From Tetranychus cinnabarinus (taxonomy: Eukaryota > Arthropoda > Arachnida > Trombidiformes > Tetranychidae), in the NCBI GenBank assembly GCA_022266195.1, contig WHVY01000003.1:5146001-5210000 (forward strand): a stretch of DNA of 64,000 nucleotides, written 5' to 3'. Shown in pieces: positions 1-12,040 of this stretch (positions are counted from its first letter, which is position 1; every line of letters starts with the position of its first letter). The translations under genes and the position numbers were made by a program. The notes beneath the pieces are model-generated. The model did not search any database and was not told the DNA's origin. It saw nothing but the letters and a program-made list of their open reading frames with translations.

Positions 1-1194
1 GAATAATTCACTCAAATCAGTTAATTATTACACTTGAAGCTTTGACGTTAGGTTAGCTCGTAATCTATTTGGGTATCTAATGCATCCAAGAGACACCAGA
101 TTTTGAAAATGAGGCTCTGAGTTAAACCATTGAACGGTACTCATGTTTCCTGTCACAATAAGCTAATAATTTTATTACACGCGTCCAAACTTTGATTGTT
201 AAATAATCAGCCAATCAATGTTTCAGTTATTCTTATGAGTAAATTTGGGTTCGATTGTAACAATTGTTCAAGTAGATATTGAACCCGGATTTGCGCCATT
301 TGAAGATAATCTCCAATATTGTCATTCACTGGTTAAAATGAACAGAAAAGGACATTACATGGACTGACTTTTTTGGTTAATTACTATCTGGTTAATGACT
401 GATTAGTATATTGAAAGACACATTTTTGGGTTACTGTTGAGGATAGCTGTAAACACCATAATCGTTTGTTAGCTTGATTCATTGTTAATTGTCAATCCAC
501 TTTCATGTGATGTTATGGTTTTCTGGTAATCGATTAATTGATCGTCATTGACATTTATCTCAACGGTTATCCTTGATCTGGAGATTACTTTGAATCATCC
601 GATTGTCAATTGATCTGTTTAAATAACACCCAAAAATTGCAACAAATTGGTTTAATTGCTTGAAAAGGTTAATAATGTACAACAGGAGTTGTTAAAATAA
701 ACAATATAGCAATAGATTCAAGGTTTTACTGTCATTCACACCGGTACTTAACATTGGTACAACGAGTCAACAGCTAAGAGCAGCATTAAGCAAACACAGC
801 AATTCTGGTTAAGTACCATTCGTTATTGCATACGCAAGTTTGTATGCTTTTCAAATACATAGGCAAGTATCACAATTGATTTTAGCAACAATGTTTCCTG
901 GCAAAAACGCAGGTCATCATCGGTATCCGACCAGGGACTGCACAGGGACAATATTGACCTTGGATTCCCGTTACAAATTGAACCTTATGTCACCTAAATA
1001 GACGCAAATAAGATGAGAAAATAACCCAAAATGAAGCCAAAAATGTATGAAAGCTTTAGGTCTTTCACTTCAATAGGTTTGATGTAAAAAGGTTTCCGTA
1101 AGAAATATTTGCTCGGCAAAGGAAGACGATGTGTTGATGGTGAAATTGACTACTAATGGCCTGATCTGCGTGAAGTTGTTGAACATATTTTAGT

Positions 1195-1500
1195 TGATTT
1201 AGATGATAAAAGATGCTAAAAATATTGACTAGCGATTTGATATGAAGGAAGAGAGAGAAAAGGAAAAAGAATTGAAAGTGAAAGTGACAATAGAAGCAAA
1301 CAGAAGCTCACATTATTCCTCTCCTTCATCTTGACTTTAGATGATAGATTATATTATGAGAATTAGATAAACAGGTAACATTTTGGGTCCATTCTTGATC
1401 AGAAAATGATGATCAATATGTTAAGAGATACTTTACCTTGCCTAAAAATCGTGGGAATATCTTTTTTCCAGGTCAAAAATCGTCATCTCAAAGGTACATA
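1195..1500 (-). repeat. Dispersed repeat, copy 1 (reverse orientation)
   Basis: Read on the minus strand, this segment aligns with 16290-16740 on the plus strand. Shared landmarks, in the same order, are a block around 'gatattcccacga', 'tgatcaagaatggaccc', 'aatataatctatcat', 'caagatgaaggagaggaata' and 'caatatttttagcatc'. It is non-coding and of unknown class. Ends are approximate. Confidence 0.7.
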
Positions 1501-2149
1501 AAATCATAACCTCTGTTAATATCTTGATACCTAAATCCCTATTCAAACCACTATTTTTGTACATTGAAATTGCTTGAACTTTTTCTAATGTTGCTTCAAT
1601 TTTCTGGTATTTGGAACCAATACAAATGTGAAATTGGTCGATTCACCTCTGGCCTGAATTAACTTTCACTGAACAGTTATGATCAATCAATCAAAGACGA
1701 TTAAATCAACCAGATTTGTTATAATATTTTAATCAGTTAAATTGGCAGAGTCACAGCTTAAATTGATACGAGTATTGAAACAGTTGTTGTAAAGTAACTT
1801 GAAACACCTCCAAAAAATGTTAAGATGACTAAAATGACACTAATATTTAACTAAATCATATTATGTGAAACTGATATTTAATAGTCAAATTGAATTGAAT
1901 CCTCCCTTATAACGGAACCAATTAAATGAATTTTAATACAATTAGCAAACAAGGAAAGGAAATGTAAATACAAATTGAAAAAGCAACAGCTAACATCAGC
2001 CTACAGTTGAACCTACAAATTGCGATATGAATTGATCATCTTAATTTTATTATAATCCAATGATTAAACAAAGGTAACACAAAATTAAATAGATCAAGGA
2101 TGAATTATTAATTAAGATGGCAATTTAACCTAAAATGTTGAGCTGAAAG

Positions 2150-2600
2150 CTTAAAAAATGACCTGAAAAAGATTCCCACGTTTGAAAGATTCATTCTGAT
2201 ATAATAATAATAGTAACAAGAGACTTCAGAGATAAAGAAGAAGAAGAAGAAGAAAGATGAGGAAGATGATGATGATGATACCCAATGAAAGATGTAAATA
2301 AGGTAAGAGGAAGAAGAACGTAAATCTTCATTTACTTGCTCTACTTTTCCAAATGAAGAATCTTTTTCATCTTCTTCTTCTTCTTCATCCTATTCTCATC
2401 CCTAATATTTTTAGCATCTAAAGTAGTTCAACTTTTCTCCGACTTGTTACCTGAGTTTTTCTGGTAATTTGGTCATAACAGATCGGGCTAAAAGTGAATG
2501 ACCTTTACTGGCCATAGACTTTTCCTTTTCATTGTTTGACCTTCTTTCTTTCTTACTTTCTTTTTTCTTCCTTGCCTTCTTTACCTTTATTATCAACATA
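2150..2600 (+). repeat. Dispersed repeat, copy 2 (diverged)
   Basis: Parts of this segment match the 16.3-17.0 kb copy in direct orientation: 'gacctg..aaaga..ttcccacg' near 2160, a TTC/CTT-rich tract ending in 'tatttttagcatct' near 2400, and 'gtgaatgacct', 'ccatagactttt' and 'cattgtttgaccttctttct' near 2495-2550. With the reverse copy at 1195-1500 it forms a loose foldback. The match is patchy and ends are approximate. Confidence 0.5.
2237..2280. repeat. GAA and GAT trinucleotide microsatellites
   Basis: Consecutive runs of GAA (about 2237-2254) and GAT (about 2264-2280) are seen directly. They lie inside the diverged dispersed repeat and are not in any coding frame. Confidence 0.85.
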
Positions 2601-3423
2601 ATTGGTAATTTTGCTTCAAGATTTTGGCTTTACAATACTAAGGTAATCTCATAATCAAGGAAAGGTCATCCATTCAATTGGATTTACTTGAGTTTACTTT
2701 AGACCAATAATTAGACTTAATTTGACGCTCTTTTTTATACCATTGGACTCAATCGACTGACCTAGATAACATCCAAACCCAATAAGATCACTTTTCAGGT
2801 TTTACATTATTTTATTGACTATTTGTTGATACATTTTACTTTGATATTTAGTCGTTTCCAGCTTCATTTTGTGTTGATTTGTCATTGAAAATCAATCAAT
2901 TTTGCACTTGGTTCAAGAAAACATGAAATGCCATTTATTTTGGTGTTTTTTGTTCCCTCAACCCAAATCAAAACTCAGTGAGTGATAATCGTCATCACCA
3001 TCAACTTGATCATCATTCAAATCATCTTCATCAGATGACATCTTTGCACTTTAAATTTACTCACTTGAAAAGATATTTTCGTATTTTTCACGTTCGGTGA
3101 AAAAAAAGTTCAATACGGTTGGTTGCTTTGATCAATGAAATTATCACAGATTAAGCTGTTAAGATGAAAGTTGATGGTTTAATGGACAGTTTGGCAGCAG
3201 ACTCAAGTGTCTAGTCGTTAAACTGGCTACAGCTTTTCAGGTCAACATTCCAGGTCAACCCAAAACCTAGGAAAATAACATTACAATTGGTTTTTGAAAA
3301 AAACCTAAGCCTTGATTTTTCCCTTCACCAAATCTTTCCTTGTCTGCAATTGGGTTTCATGTGGCATTTGGTTCATATTTGCTATTAAAAGTGAATCAAA
3401 TTGAGTATTTAATCTTAAAATTA

Positions 3424-3613
3424 CCGTATTGACGCGTATCGTAGCACCGGGCTTAATAATGAGAATGTTACTCTTAAAGGCACAATTTTGTGACAATAGA
3501 GGCACCTCTGAATAATAAGCAATGCTTTTTCGCGCATTTGCAGTGGCTCAAAAGGCGCTTATATGATGGCGTACTTTTTTATAAGCACGGCGCCACGATA
3601 CGCGTCAATACGG
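3424..3613. mobile_element. 190-bp non-autonomous TIR element (MITE-like)
   Basis: The ends are inverted repeats. The 5' end begins CCGTATTGACGCGTATCGT, the same 19 bases appear reverse-complemented at the 3' end, and similarity continues with about three mismatches over roughly 31 bp. A TA dinucleotide flanks each side (3422-3423 and 3614-3615), as expected for a TA target duplication of Tc1/mariner type. There is no coding capacity. The end resembles that of the larger element at 13149-13410, so the two are probably one family. The superfamily is inferred from the TA flanks only. Confidence 0.75.
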
Positions 3614-4232
3614 TAATAGTTGTTTGGTACAAATGGTTCATTAAATGGACATCTTTTTGAAATGTTAGCTAACCAATATACATTTCAACCCAATCAATAT
3701 TATAGTCTTTTAATGGTCATTTGAAAATAACCATAAAGGAATGAATTACGCTAATTCGAGGTTAATTTAATGAATAAACAATTCGCCGATTGCCTTGAAA
3801 GTAATACTCTGTGCTTAAACGCCTTTACCTAACAACCATTTTTCAAATCATTGGTTAAGGCTTACGATAAAACCTTTATTGGTGGTTAATCATCACAGAG
3901 AAATTGGTTTGAATTTATTATTTCTCATTAAATTATATTGACTTCCAAGTGAGTAAAGGTGTGAACAATCAGATTAAAAGGGGTTAAATTTCAACTATAA
4001 GATTTAGGATTTGATGGAAAGATAAAAATTTAAAGAGATAAAGAAAAACAAAAAAGGTTATTCTTAATTAACTAACCACCCGTCAATTTTTATTCAAATT
4101 ATTGCGAATTCAAAAGTCCTTCTCAAGTTAAACAGTTGATTAAGGTGCCAAACGATCGTCTCATTACCGGCTTAATCGATTAAATTGAGGTAAAAATATA
4201 ATTAGCTAAGGTAAATGAGAAACAAATATTCA

Positions 4233-4240
4233 TATAAAAG
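4233..4240 (+). promoter_or_regulatory. Candidate TATA box of the proline-rich gene
   Basis: TATAAAAG lies about 150 bp upstream of the proposed ATG at 4384. A start site roughly 30 bp downstream would fall near 4262-4268. Position and perfect match support it; no other evidence. Confidence 0.45.
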
Positions 4241-4383
4241 ATAGGATTATATCAGAAACACTGACCAGTTGATTATTCATTTCTACTTAATAAACGTTTT
4301 TCTTGTTTTTCGTTTTCTTTTTATCCAATTGACCGTTGATTTTGGCTTCTATCCTCTGTGTTTCTGATTATCAACAACTTAAA

Positions 4384-5864
4384 ATGGTGGTAACAATTCA
4401 AATGGTATCTTATTTTTCATTAATTTTGTTTTTCTTTTGAACTCAACAGTCACTTCTTTTGGTTCAATGAATCAGTTAAGCTTAAGGAGACATTTTGGTT
4501 TAGCTTTTGCCTTTTGTTTTGTTTCCCTCGCTTTGATGACGCTCAGTTCAAACCTTTTTGTTTTTTATCCAATTTTTCTGACTTAAGAAGTGATTGTTTT
4601 GATTTATTAATTTTATGGTCATCTAATTTTTTTGGTTTGTGTAATTGTTTTGTTCAAACAGTTTACCGTTTTGGTTGTGACATTAGTTTACTTGGCCTGT
4701 CCATCAGAGTCTTTTGTGTCTATTAAATCACTTCCATCGTCAACAACAACAACAACCTCGCCACCAACCAATAAGTTACTGTTAAATAAGGATTATAATT
4801 TTAGTCCAGATTATTCCCAATTGAAAGGCAGCCAACCTGATAAGTTGAATTTAACTGATGACAAGCGGAATCCGTTTAACCTTCGCAAGCCTCTTACTGG
4901 ACCTAAATCAGGAAAATACCGAGAAGTGGAAGAAGTAACTCCTTCCAATGAAATTGACGAGGAAGCAAGAGAACCAGAGATATTTAGACAACCAAAAGAA
5001 GTAAGAGACCCAAAGATACCGGAAATTGAACCAGAGAGTGGACCAATAGATCCAAACACACCTGGCTATGCTGGTCCTCCACCCTCGGGCCCTCCTCCAG
5101 CTCAGCCCTCTTTGCCAGTCCCTCCAAGTAGCGAGTATCCAGGAATTGCCTCTAGCCCGGATTCACCACCCCAAACATTTCCAGCCAACTTGTTTCCGGC
5201 TCAACGTCCAAATACCGTTCCTTCACTTCCACCTCCTGAATCTGATAATCAGCAACCATCACCCTATTATCCTCCAACTGTTCAAACTCCACCTCAACTT
5301 TATCCCAACAATTTTTATGCTTTACCTTCACCTCCAACAGCTGAGATTCCTATTCCTGCACCTCCACCCCCACCTCAACCACACTTTTCTCCAACAGTTT
5401 ATCAGTCTTACTCGCCACCAGCTTGGTTAACAAACTTTTACACTCATTCAGTTGACTATTATTCCAACTATCCGTACAGTGGAGGTCTCGTCTCATCCTA
5501 TTCACCATTGGAAGCTACACTTAAGCACACGATCGATCCATCATACTTAATTCAACAAACAATTTCCCCGATCGAGAGATCTCAATTTACCTCAGTAGCT
5601 CCGTACATAGCATCACCAAGCGTCACTACAATTCACTCTCATGCCAATCCATTGTACTATTCAAACACGGATGAAACGCGTCAAGTCCAGGGTAACCAAG
5701 AACAACAATTTTATGCCAATCAACCGACCCAAATATATGTATCTACAAACAGCAACGAATCAACAACCAAGGAAACAAATGCGCAGCAAACTCCGGTTAC
5801 TAAATCAGATGATGAAAAATCAAATGAATCATTTGAGACAACCAGAAACCTTAAAGATATTTAA
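4384..5864 (+). CDS. Secreted proline-rich protein, two coding exons
   Basis: Model: join(4384..4389, 4662..5864), 402 aa. The long open frame enters at 4662 right after a good acceptor (pyrimidine-rich tract ending CAG), with no ATG in frame between them. An upstream ATG GTG followed by GTAACA (donor at 4390) joins in phase 0 and gives a typical signal peptide, MVFTVLVVTLVYLAC, ending near residue 20. The mature part has no cysteine: a charged segment with many Glu/Arg/Lys (about residues 55-120), then a long Pro/Ser/Tyr/Gln-rich region with runs such as PPPPPP, and a Thr/Asn/Gln-rich polar tail. No transmembrane segment follows the signal, so it is probably extracellular (matrix, cuticle, silk or secretion component are all possible). 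I do not recognise the family. The two-codon first exon is inferred; the main exon is firm. Confidence 0.7.
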
Positions 5865-6960
5865 CTCGAGAAATTAATTTCTTCATAACCTGAGTCATAT
5901 GCTTGTCAATCCTTTCGCACTAATCAACTAATAATTATATCACCATATTATCTTAGGTTATAATCGGAGTAAAAAGAGCTGAATAACAAAATCTAACAAA
6001 ATTGCAATCTGGTTTGATGAATTATGAAATCTTGAAGACGTACCGATTAAACCACGATCAAGATTACTTTCACACAAGCAACACGTTCGTACCAAATGTT
6101 AGTGATTTATTATGATTCAACTTTCCAATTACCGTTTAAATAGATTTTAATCACGGAATCAATGTCATTTTGTTTACGATTTTTAAAAATGTTTACAATT
6201 GTGGTTAAAATTGAAGGAAAATTCACCAACATTATTATCGATTGATTGGAAAAATTTCTATTCTTTCAATGTAAAGTTGTTAACTAATAATCTAATAAAA
6301 ACTAGAGTCTGAATTTTCTCGAGAGTTAATAGTAATTTAAAAAATCTAAATCGCAATTGATAACAAGTTATTTAGTATTGTAAAGCTGCGTTTGGTGAAC
6401 AGTATAACTTGATGGAGCCTTAACTCGATTAAAATTCAAATCAATTACACTGATGATGAATAGATTCAACAGCTAATAAATTTTGATTAGTTTTATTTAC
6501 AAAATTTTCATCGATTCAATGTCAAACTTATTATTTCGCACTTATTTATGATTAAATGTGGAATCGAAGTAAGGATTGGTTGCAGGTAAAGAAACTGGTA
6601 ATTTTTTCAATTGTGGCTCTCGGTGTTATAATATTGGCTAATGATCAACTCAGAAGAAACTGCTGAATGGGGCAAAAGAAATACTAGATTTGATTAATAA
6701 TCATAACCGGTCTGACCAAAGTTGGATTGTAATTATCACTACAGGTTGTATCGTCTTACTTCACATGAAGGAAAAAACCTTCTTGTTTAAAATGAACTTC
6801 TCTTGTTGACAATAACACGACTAATTTAGTCTGACTAACTTGTTTACAAGTCAATGTATCAGTTATATTGTTTGATACATCCAATCAGTATCGTTAAATC
6901 TGAAAGTAACTCTTTCGTTGTCTTGACTCTAAGATAAGATACAATTAACCCTTTCCTTTC
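5865..6960 (+). other. 3' UTR and intergenic/5' leader of the acyltransferase gene
   Basis: No coding frame is seen. The left part should be the 3' UTR of the proline-rich gene. From about 6590 the sequence is similar to about 11675-12030, so the tandem duplication begins here. The right end (6950-6961) is a strong splice acceptor (ccctttcctttcag) 11 bases before the ATG at 6973, suggesting that the acyltransferase mRNA has an upstream untranslated exon that I cannot locate. Confidence 0.5.
6294..6299 (+). terminator. Candidate poly(A) signal of the proline-rich gene
   Basis: AATAAA on the plus strand, 430 nt after the stop codon at 5862-5864 and before the next gene. It is the first canonical hexamer I noticed downstream. 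Confidence 0.4.
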
Positions 6961-6972
6961 AGAGACACAGAA

Positions 6973-9900
6973 ATGTTTCGAGGTTTAGTTGTGTTACTTA
7001 TCATTTCATCGGTTGATAACCTTCAGATTCTCAATGATCCTGGACTAGTTCAACAATGGATCTCATCAGCGGACGCTTTGGATAAACTGTTGTGGCCACA
7101 AAAGGATATTGTTTGTCAGTTAGTGGAAAATATTACAACCAATTGGGATTTACCAGTTTCACAGCAGTGTTTAAGCGATCTCCATAAAATTCATAATGGA
7201 CTGAACCAGCGTAAAGTTTGGGCTTATAAATGTAAGTTCAATTTAAGTGCCAATCTCATTAGTGAAGCCAAATGGTTTAAAAATTGAAATGAGTGGACAA
7301 AGAGATGAATAAAGATTGTAAAATACATTCAATATCAACTTATCCAATTTTATTTGAATGTTTTTTGGCAGTTCTAGAATCATCAGCTGGTAATAAACCT
7401 GGTTTTTTGAGAGGTTACATAAGTGATCTGGGAAATTATCATGAATGTCTTTCAATCTCTCATGACTTTGGATCTAAATATGGATTACTTTCTGGTCAAT
7501 ATTGTCTTCTTAGAGTTCACTTACCATTGCCATTCAAGCCGGTACAGACTAATTATGATTCAATTAACCTGAACTTAAATGGAACCATTTTGGAGGATTC
7601 TTATTATTCCATGTTTGCCAAGCAACTGAAATTTTTCTACAACAACACGTTCAATTTCGGATTCTGTATTCCAACATCGTGTTCACAAAATGATTTTCAA
7701 ACGGTAACCAACAGAGGTAAATAGATTTGAAAGTATTAAATGTTTTAATGTAGTCTTAGATTCAACCATCAATAAACACGGTTAGTAGTTCCCGTGAGAT
7801 TTTCGTTGATTATTGTCTAAATGATCAATGACAATTAAACCAGAATAGTTAGAGTATCGAATATCATCACTCTCCTTGTCAGGTTGTAAAAATAGCTAGT
7901 TTTTGTAGGTTCATCAGAGTAATCATTCAACACTAAAACTTTCAAGTTACTCAAAAATGAGAATGGATGAAATCAGATGAATGGAATCTGAAGCGATTGT
8001 ATAGAGTTGCAAGATGCTCAGTTTAAAGCTGTCTGAGTCTACTTTTAGAGGGAATCTGTTTTACTAATTCAACTCAATTAATTTGATACACTAACACCTT
8101 TTGATCATTATTTTTAAGTTTTCCAGGGAACTCGTATTACACCGAGAGTAAGTTCCTGTGAAAAAAATGACATTACGGATGGTCCACGTTCAATCAAATA
8201 TCAAGAAACCGCTATGTAAGTAAATTCAGTACTTATTGATTCAGACAAAATAGAGAGAAGTAGAAATGGAGAAATTAAAATGCAGAACGAAGATTAACCC
8301 AAGTATACAAATAAACACGTGTAACATGATAAAAATCATCTCAGAATGTCAAGAGTCCATTACTGATAAGCCAATCATGATAAATGGTAAAAGATGCTGT
8401 TCAAGAAACAATAAGTACTAGAAGGGTAGACGCAATTAAATCTACAATGATAATGTCACAATGTTCACTAATACTTAGCAAATTATCTCAGGACTATCTT
8501 GACAATGTTAACACTTCTAATCCTGGGTTCAACCTTGGTGACTCACATTTATCCTGATAATGTTTCACCGGTTTTGGCTTCATTTTCAATCATTGAAAAC
8601 ACCAAAAAGTTGATTCCACGTGATGATGACAATGACAGACCTCACGATTTAGCATTTATTCATTGTGTAAGGGTCTCCTTACGTGTATTTGGTCTTCTTG
8701 GTCACATTTATTTAACATTGGGTGTCGTCCCTCACACATTTCGTACGTATATTTTACATTCTTGACCATTTGGCTGATAAAAGTAGTTTTTTCATCTCAT
8801 CTAGGAAATGAGAAATGAAAATGAAAAGTATAGATACCTAAAATCACAAGCAAAAACACAAAATAAAGTTGTACACATAACACTTGTTGAATATTGATTG
8901 TTAACTTCATAATAATTAATGTTGTATATTGGATTGATGTGAATAGTAGATTTTTGACTGATGAGTCAAGAGACATTGAAAAAATTTAAGAGTGGAAACA
9001 GAATAGCAAACAGAGTAATAAGAAACAGCAAAAGAAGCAATCGAAAATCATTTGTTACATTTAAGAAGAAGAGTTGAACTTGTGACTAATTTGTTTTGTC
9101 TTCATTGTAGCCATTTTTTCCTACTCATTGCCTCAACAATGGTTAGTCAGAGAAACATGGAAACAAATGTTTATCTTTATTGACATCTTTTTTGTTATGA
9201 GGTAAGTGTAACATTTTCAACTATTAGTATTCATATTAGTATATTTTATACACAATTCATGTTAATCAATCATAATTTCAATTTGTTTTCAGTGGATTTC
9301 TTACAGTTTATACTTGGTATCCAAAAATAAAACAGTTAAATGGGGAAATATCATTCTATCGATATGTTACAGCCCGCTTTTTCAGGTAAGTTTAGTTAAA
9401 GTGACTTTACTGTGGTTATAATAACAAGGCTTAACTTAATACAACTTGAATTTTTAGGTCAACTCCACTTTTTCTGGGAATTCTGGTCTTACTCTTTGCT
9501 TTTTCTGGTATCGGATCGGGTCCAATTTTTTCTGAATTTAGTGACATGATCAAAGGCAATTGTATGAAATATTGGTGGACTAATTTACTCTATGTCAGTA
9601 ACTGGGTTAGACCATCTAAAATGGTAAGAATTATATTGTTATAAATTTTTATCAACAATTAAGTAATTCATATTTTTAAAAGTGGTTTCATTTTTCTTGA
9701 TATTTAGTGTTACCCAAATTGGTGGTCAATTAGTATTGATTTTCAACTTTATTGTTTGAGTTACTTACCGTTAATATGGCTTGTTGTTAATCCAAGACAA
9801 GGAATCATTTCACTTCTTGGTCTCATTGGAATTGGTCCTTTGCTTACTTCATTGGTGGCTTTTATAAAACGAGTTCCGCTTCTAGTTTGTTGTACTCTTG

Positions 9901-10733
9901 ATTATGATCAAGAAACACAATTTTTTGAACATTTCAGTACTTATACGCATATAGCACCATATTTCCTAGGAATGTTAACAGGATATTTAGTTGTAACAAA
10001 CAAGGAAATTGAAAACAAGGTAAATTATTTACGTTTAAACACCATTCTAATTCCTATCAAACTTCTAATGCGTTTTTTAACCTGTAGCTCTTAATAGCTT
10101 TAGGTTACGTATTTTCAACCATTTTTTGGATAGGGACATTTGTGTTGTCTTACTATTTAGTTGATAGTCATCTAGATCGATTTGTTGAAGTTGCTTACAT
10201 TGGTCTACAAAAGCTGGTCTTTTCGAGCTTCTATGCATGGCTTTTCTATGCTTTCTCATTCAAATATGGAGGTAATGTAACTCTTAAATTCATTGAATTA
10301 AAACTGAATTTTAATCGAAAACTTATTCAATACGTCTTCAAACTTTAGGTATTATCCAGGAATATATGGCTCACAAGATATTCGTACCATTCAGTCGACT
10401 TAGTTACTCCATTGCCATGTCTGAAATGCTGTTCATTTGGTATGACATAACAAACTCTCATCAATATTTTCCGGCTGATCATTACAATGAGGTAACGTCA
10501 TGAAATCAGTGATATTTCCGTTCTTTAACACTTCTTCTTTTCCTTTCCAGGTAATTCGAGTTGCTTACATCTTTCTGATGTGTACCGTCCTCGGGTTTAT
10601 AGTCTATTTGCTATTTGAAGCACCTGCTCTAAATTTGATAAAAATTTTCATAAAACCTCAAACAATCGACCAAATCAAACCACAAACAAATGGTTCTGAA
10701 GTACAAATCCACAAGCCAGAGAAAATTGATTGA
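6973..10733 (+). CDS. NRF-6-like membrane acyltransferase (acyltransferase-3 family), intact copy
   Basis: Model: join(6973..7231, 7372..7703, 8127..8215, 8492..8742, 9111..9201, 9293..9385, 9458..9623, 9708..10019, 10088..10271, 10349..10491, 10551..10733), 700 aa; every junction keeps phase. An N-terminal signal sequence (MFRGLVVLLIISS) precedes a lumenal NRF domain (about residues 25-200) with several cysteines, ending in FGFCIPTSC. A first membrane segment (about 228-247) and the multi-pass acyltransferase-3 domain (about 280-660) follow. Family marks include the conserved His in FGLLGHIYL (about H298), DIFFVMSGFL, YWWTNLLYVSNW, and THIAPYFLGMLTGYL. The C. elegans prototype, NRF-6 (nose resistant to fluoxetine), acts in drug and lipid uptake; the acyl donor and acceptor of these proteins are largely unknown. 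Exon 2 uses donor GTAACC at 7704, because the nearby GTAAAT would put a stop in exon 3. The length is normal for the family. Substrate unknown. Confidence 0.9.
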
Positions 10734-11018
10734 AACATTGGTAGTGACCAGTAGAATAGTGTACGAATATGGAACACAAGTGCCAGCTCTCATCCAACAT
10801 CCATATTTTACCAAACTCTACCATCTACTATACTGTTTCAACCTAAAATTACTTACTGTGTTTTCAACCGGGTAGCTAAATTGGCCGCCATTTATACTTG
10901 GAATATAATTTGTCACAAAAATGTTTGCCATCAATATAAATCAAGCACAATCAAAATAACCATTAACTTGATTGTAAAATAGACAGATTATGTGCTTAAC
11001 AAAGGTATACATTTTACA

Positions 11019-11024
11019 AATAAA
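11019..11024 (+). terminator. Candidate poly(A) signal, acyltransferase copy 1
   Basis: AATAAA about 290 nt after the stop at 10731-10733. The surrounding 'aataaaaagtttcaat' is conserved in the duplicate at 15024, which supports a shared 3' end. Confidence 0.5.
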
Positions 11025-11439
11025 AAGTTTCAATTTTTGATATTTGGCTGGATCGCTAAATTAAAATTAGAAACTATTAAACTGTCAAATTAGAGCTTAT
11101 AAAAACCTTTTCACTTTAAAACTCTTCTTTATCTGCATTTTATTTCCTTTATTAAGTAATAGAAGGTTGCTCATTTTTTGGAAATATTTGCCTACCTTTG
11201 GGTCATTGAATGTCATGTTGAGTTGCACATTTTAGGGTTAACTTTTGTTAGTAATAAGCATATTCAAATTGATACCAGAGTAGAGATGAAGGGTTAAACA
11301 TGCTCACATACATAAACATTGAAAATGGTGAAATCAAATAAAATCAAAAAACCGATGATCAGGTTTTGTGTGTTGATGAGAATCAAATCTTGATGAAATT
11401 CATATCTTTACACCCATTTGATTAGCGGAACATAATGAT

Positions 11440-12030
11440 AAGCTATCAGAATGATCATCAATATTCCAGCGCTTGTCCATATCCATTTCCAGTGAACTAT
11501 TTATCGCTATTTTATAATAATAGTTCGTCCGTTGAAACAAATGTTAATTTACGATAAAAACTTTAGTTATCGATATTTTGACCTGTTCTCAATATCTTTA
11601 TCGGAATCAATGGACACCGTCAATAATAGTGTTGCTACTAGAACACATGGACTTACCTTTTGCCCATTTGCATATGTAAAGAGACTGGTAATTTTTTTCC
11701 AGTTCAATCGTAACTCTCGGTGTTAACAGATTGACTAATCATCGATTCTGGAGAAATTGAAAATTTGCAAAAAATCAATTTAATGATTTGAATTAAATAA
11801 CTCATAGCTGGTCAAAAGTCAAAATTATAACTATCACTACGTGATGGAAAAAACTCGATTGAAACATATTAATGAGTGTCAATTGTTAACAAGTAAAGGT
11901 ATCAGTTATACGTGAACAAGTCTTGCTACATCTGTAAGCAAAGAGTTAGACTCTTTGATCTGTAAACCTGGAAGTAGCTCTTTCGTTGTCTTGGCTCTAA
12001 TATAAGATACAATTAACCCTTTCCTTTCAG
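11440..12030 (+). other. Spacer between the two acyltransferase copies
   Basis: About 11440-11675 is unique AT-rich sequence with no supported gene. From about 11675 it becomes similar to the region upstream of copy 1, ending in the same splice acceptor (ccctttcctttcag) before the copy-2 ATG. Confidence 0.5.
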
Positions 12031-12040
12031 AGACACAGAA

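Larger units (their letters stand above)
1..4232. other. Non-coding stretch upstream of the proline-rich gene
   Basis: I see no convincing coding exon on either strand. The stretch contains two diverged copies of a dispersed repeat, short GAA and GAT microsatellites and one TIR element, all listed separately. The rest is AT-rich DNA that could be intergenic or belong to the intron of a gene off the left edge. Confidence 0.5.
6590..11440 (+). repeat. Tandem duplication unit A (intact acyltransferase copy)
   Basis: The unit covers the upstream flank, the whole gene and about 700 bp downstream, and is repeated in the same orientation at about 11675-15470. Recognisable shared flanks are 'actggtaattttttt' at the left and, at the right, 'tacacccatttgattag' (about 11410 and 15440). 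Some 235 bp between the units (about 11440-11675) have no counterpart in the other copy that I can see. Confidence 0.75.

Noticed and set aside
3305..3505. 66-aa minus-strand frame
   Set aside because: Half of it lies in the 190-bp TIR element, which has no coding potential, and it has no recognisable domain.
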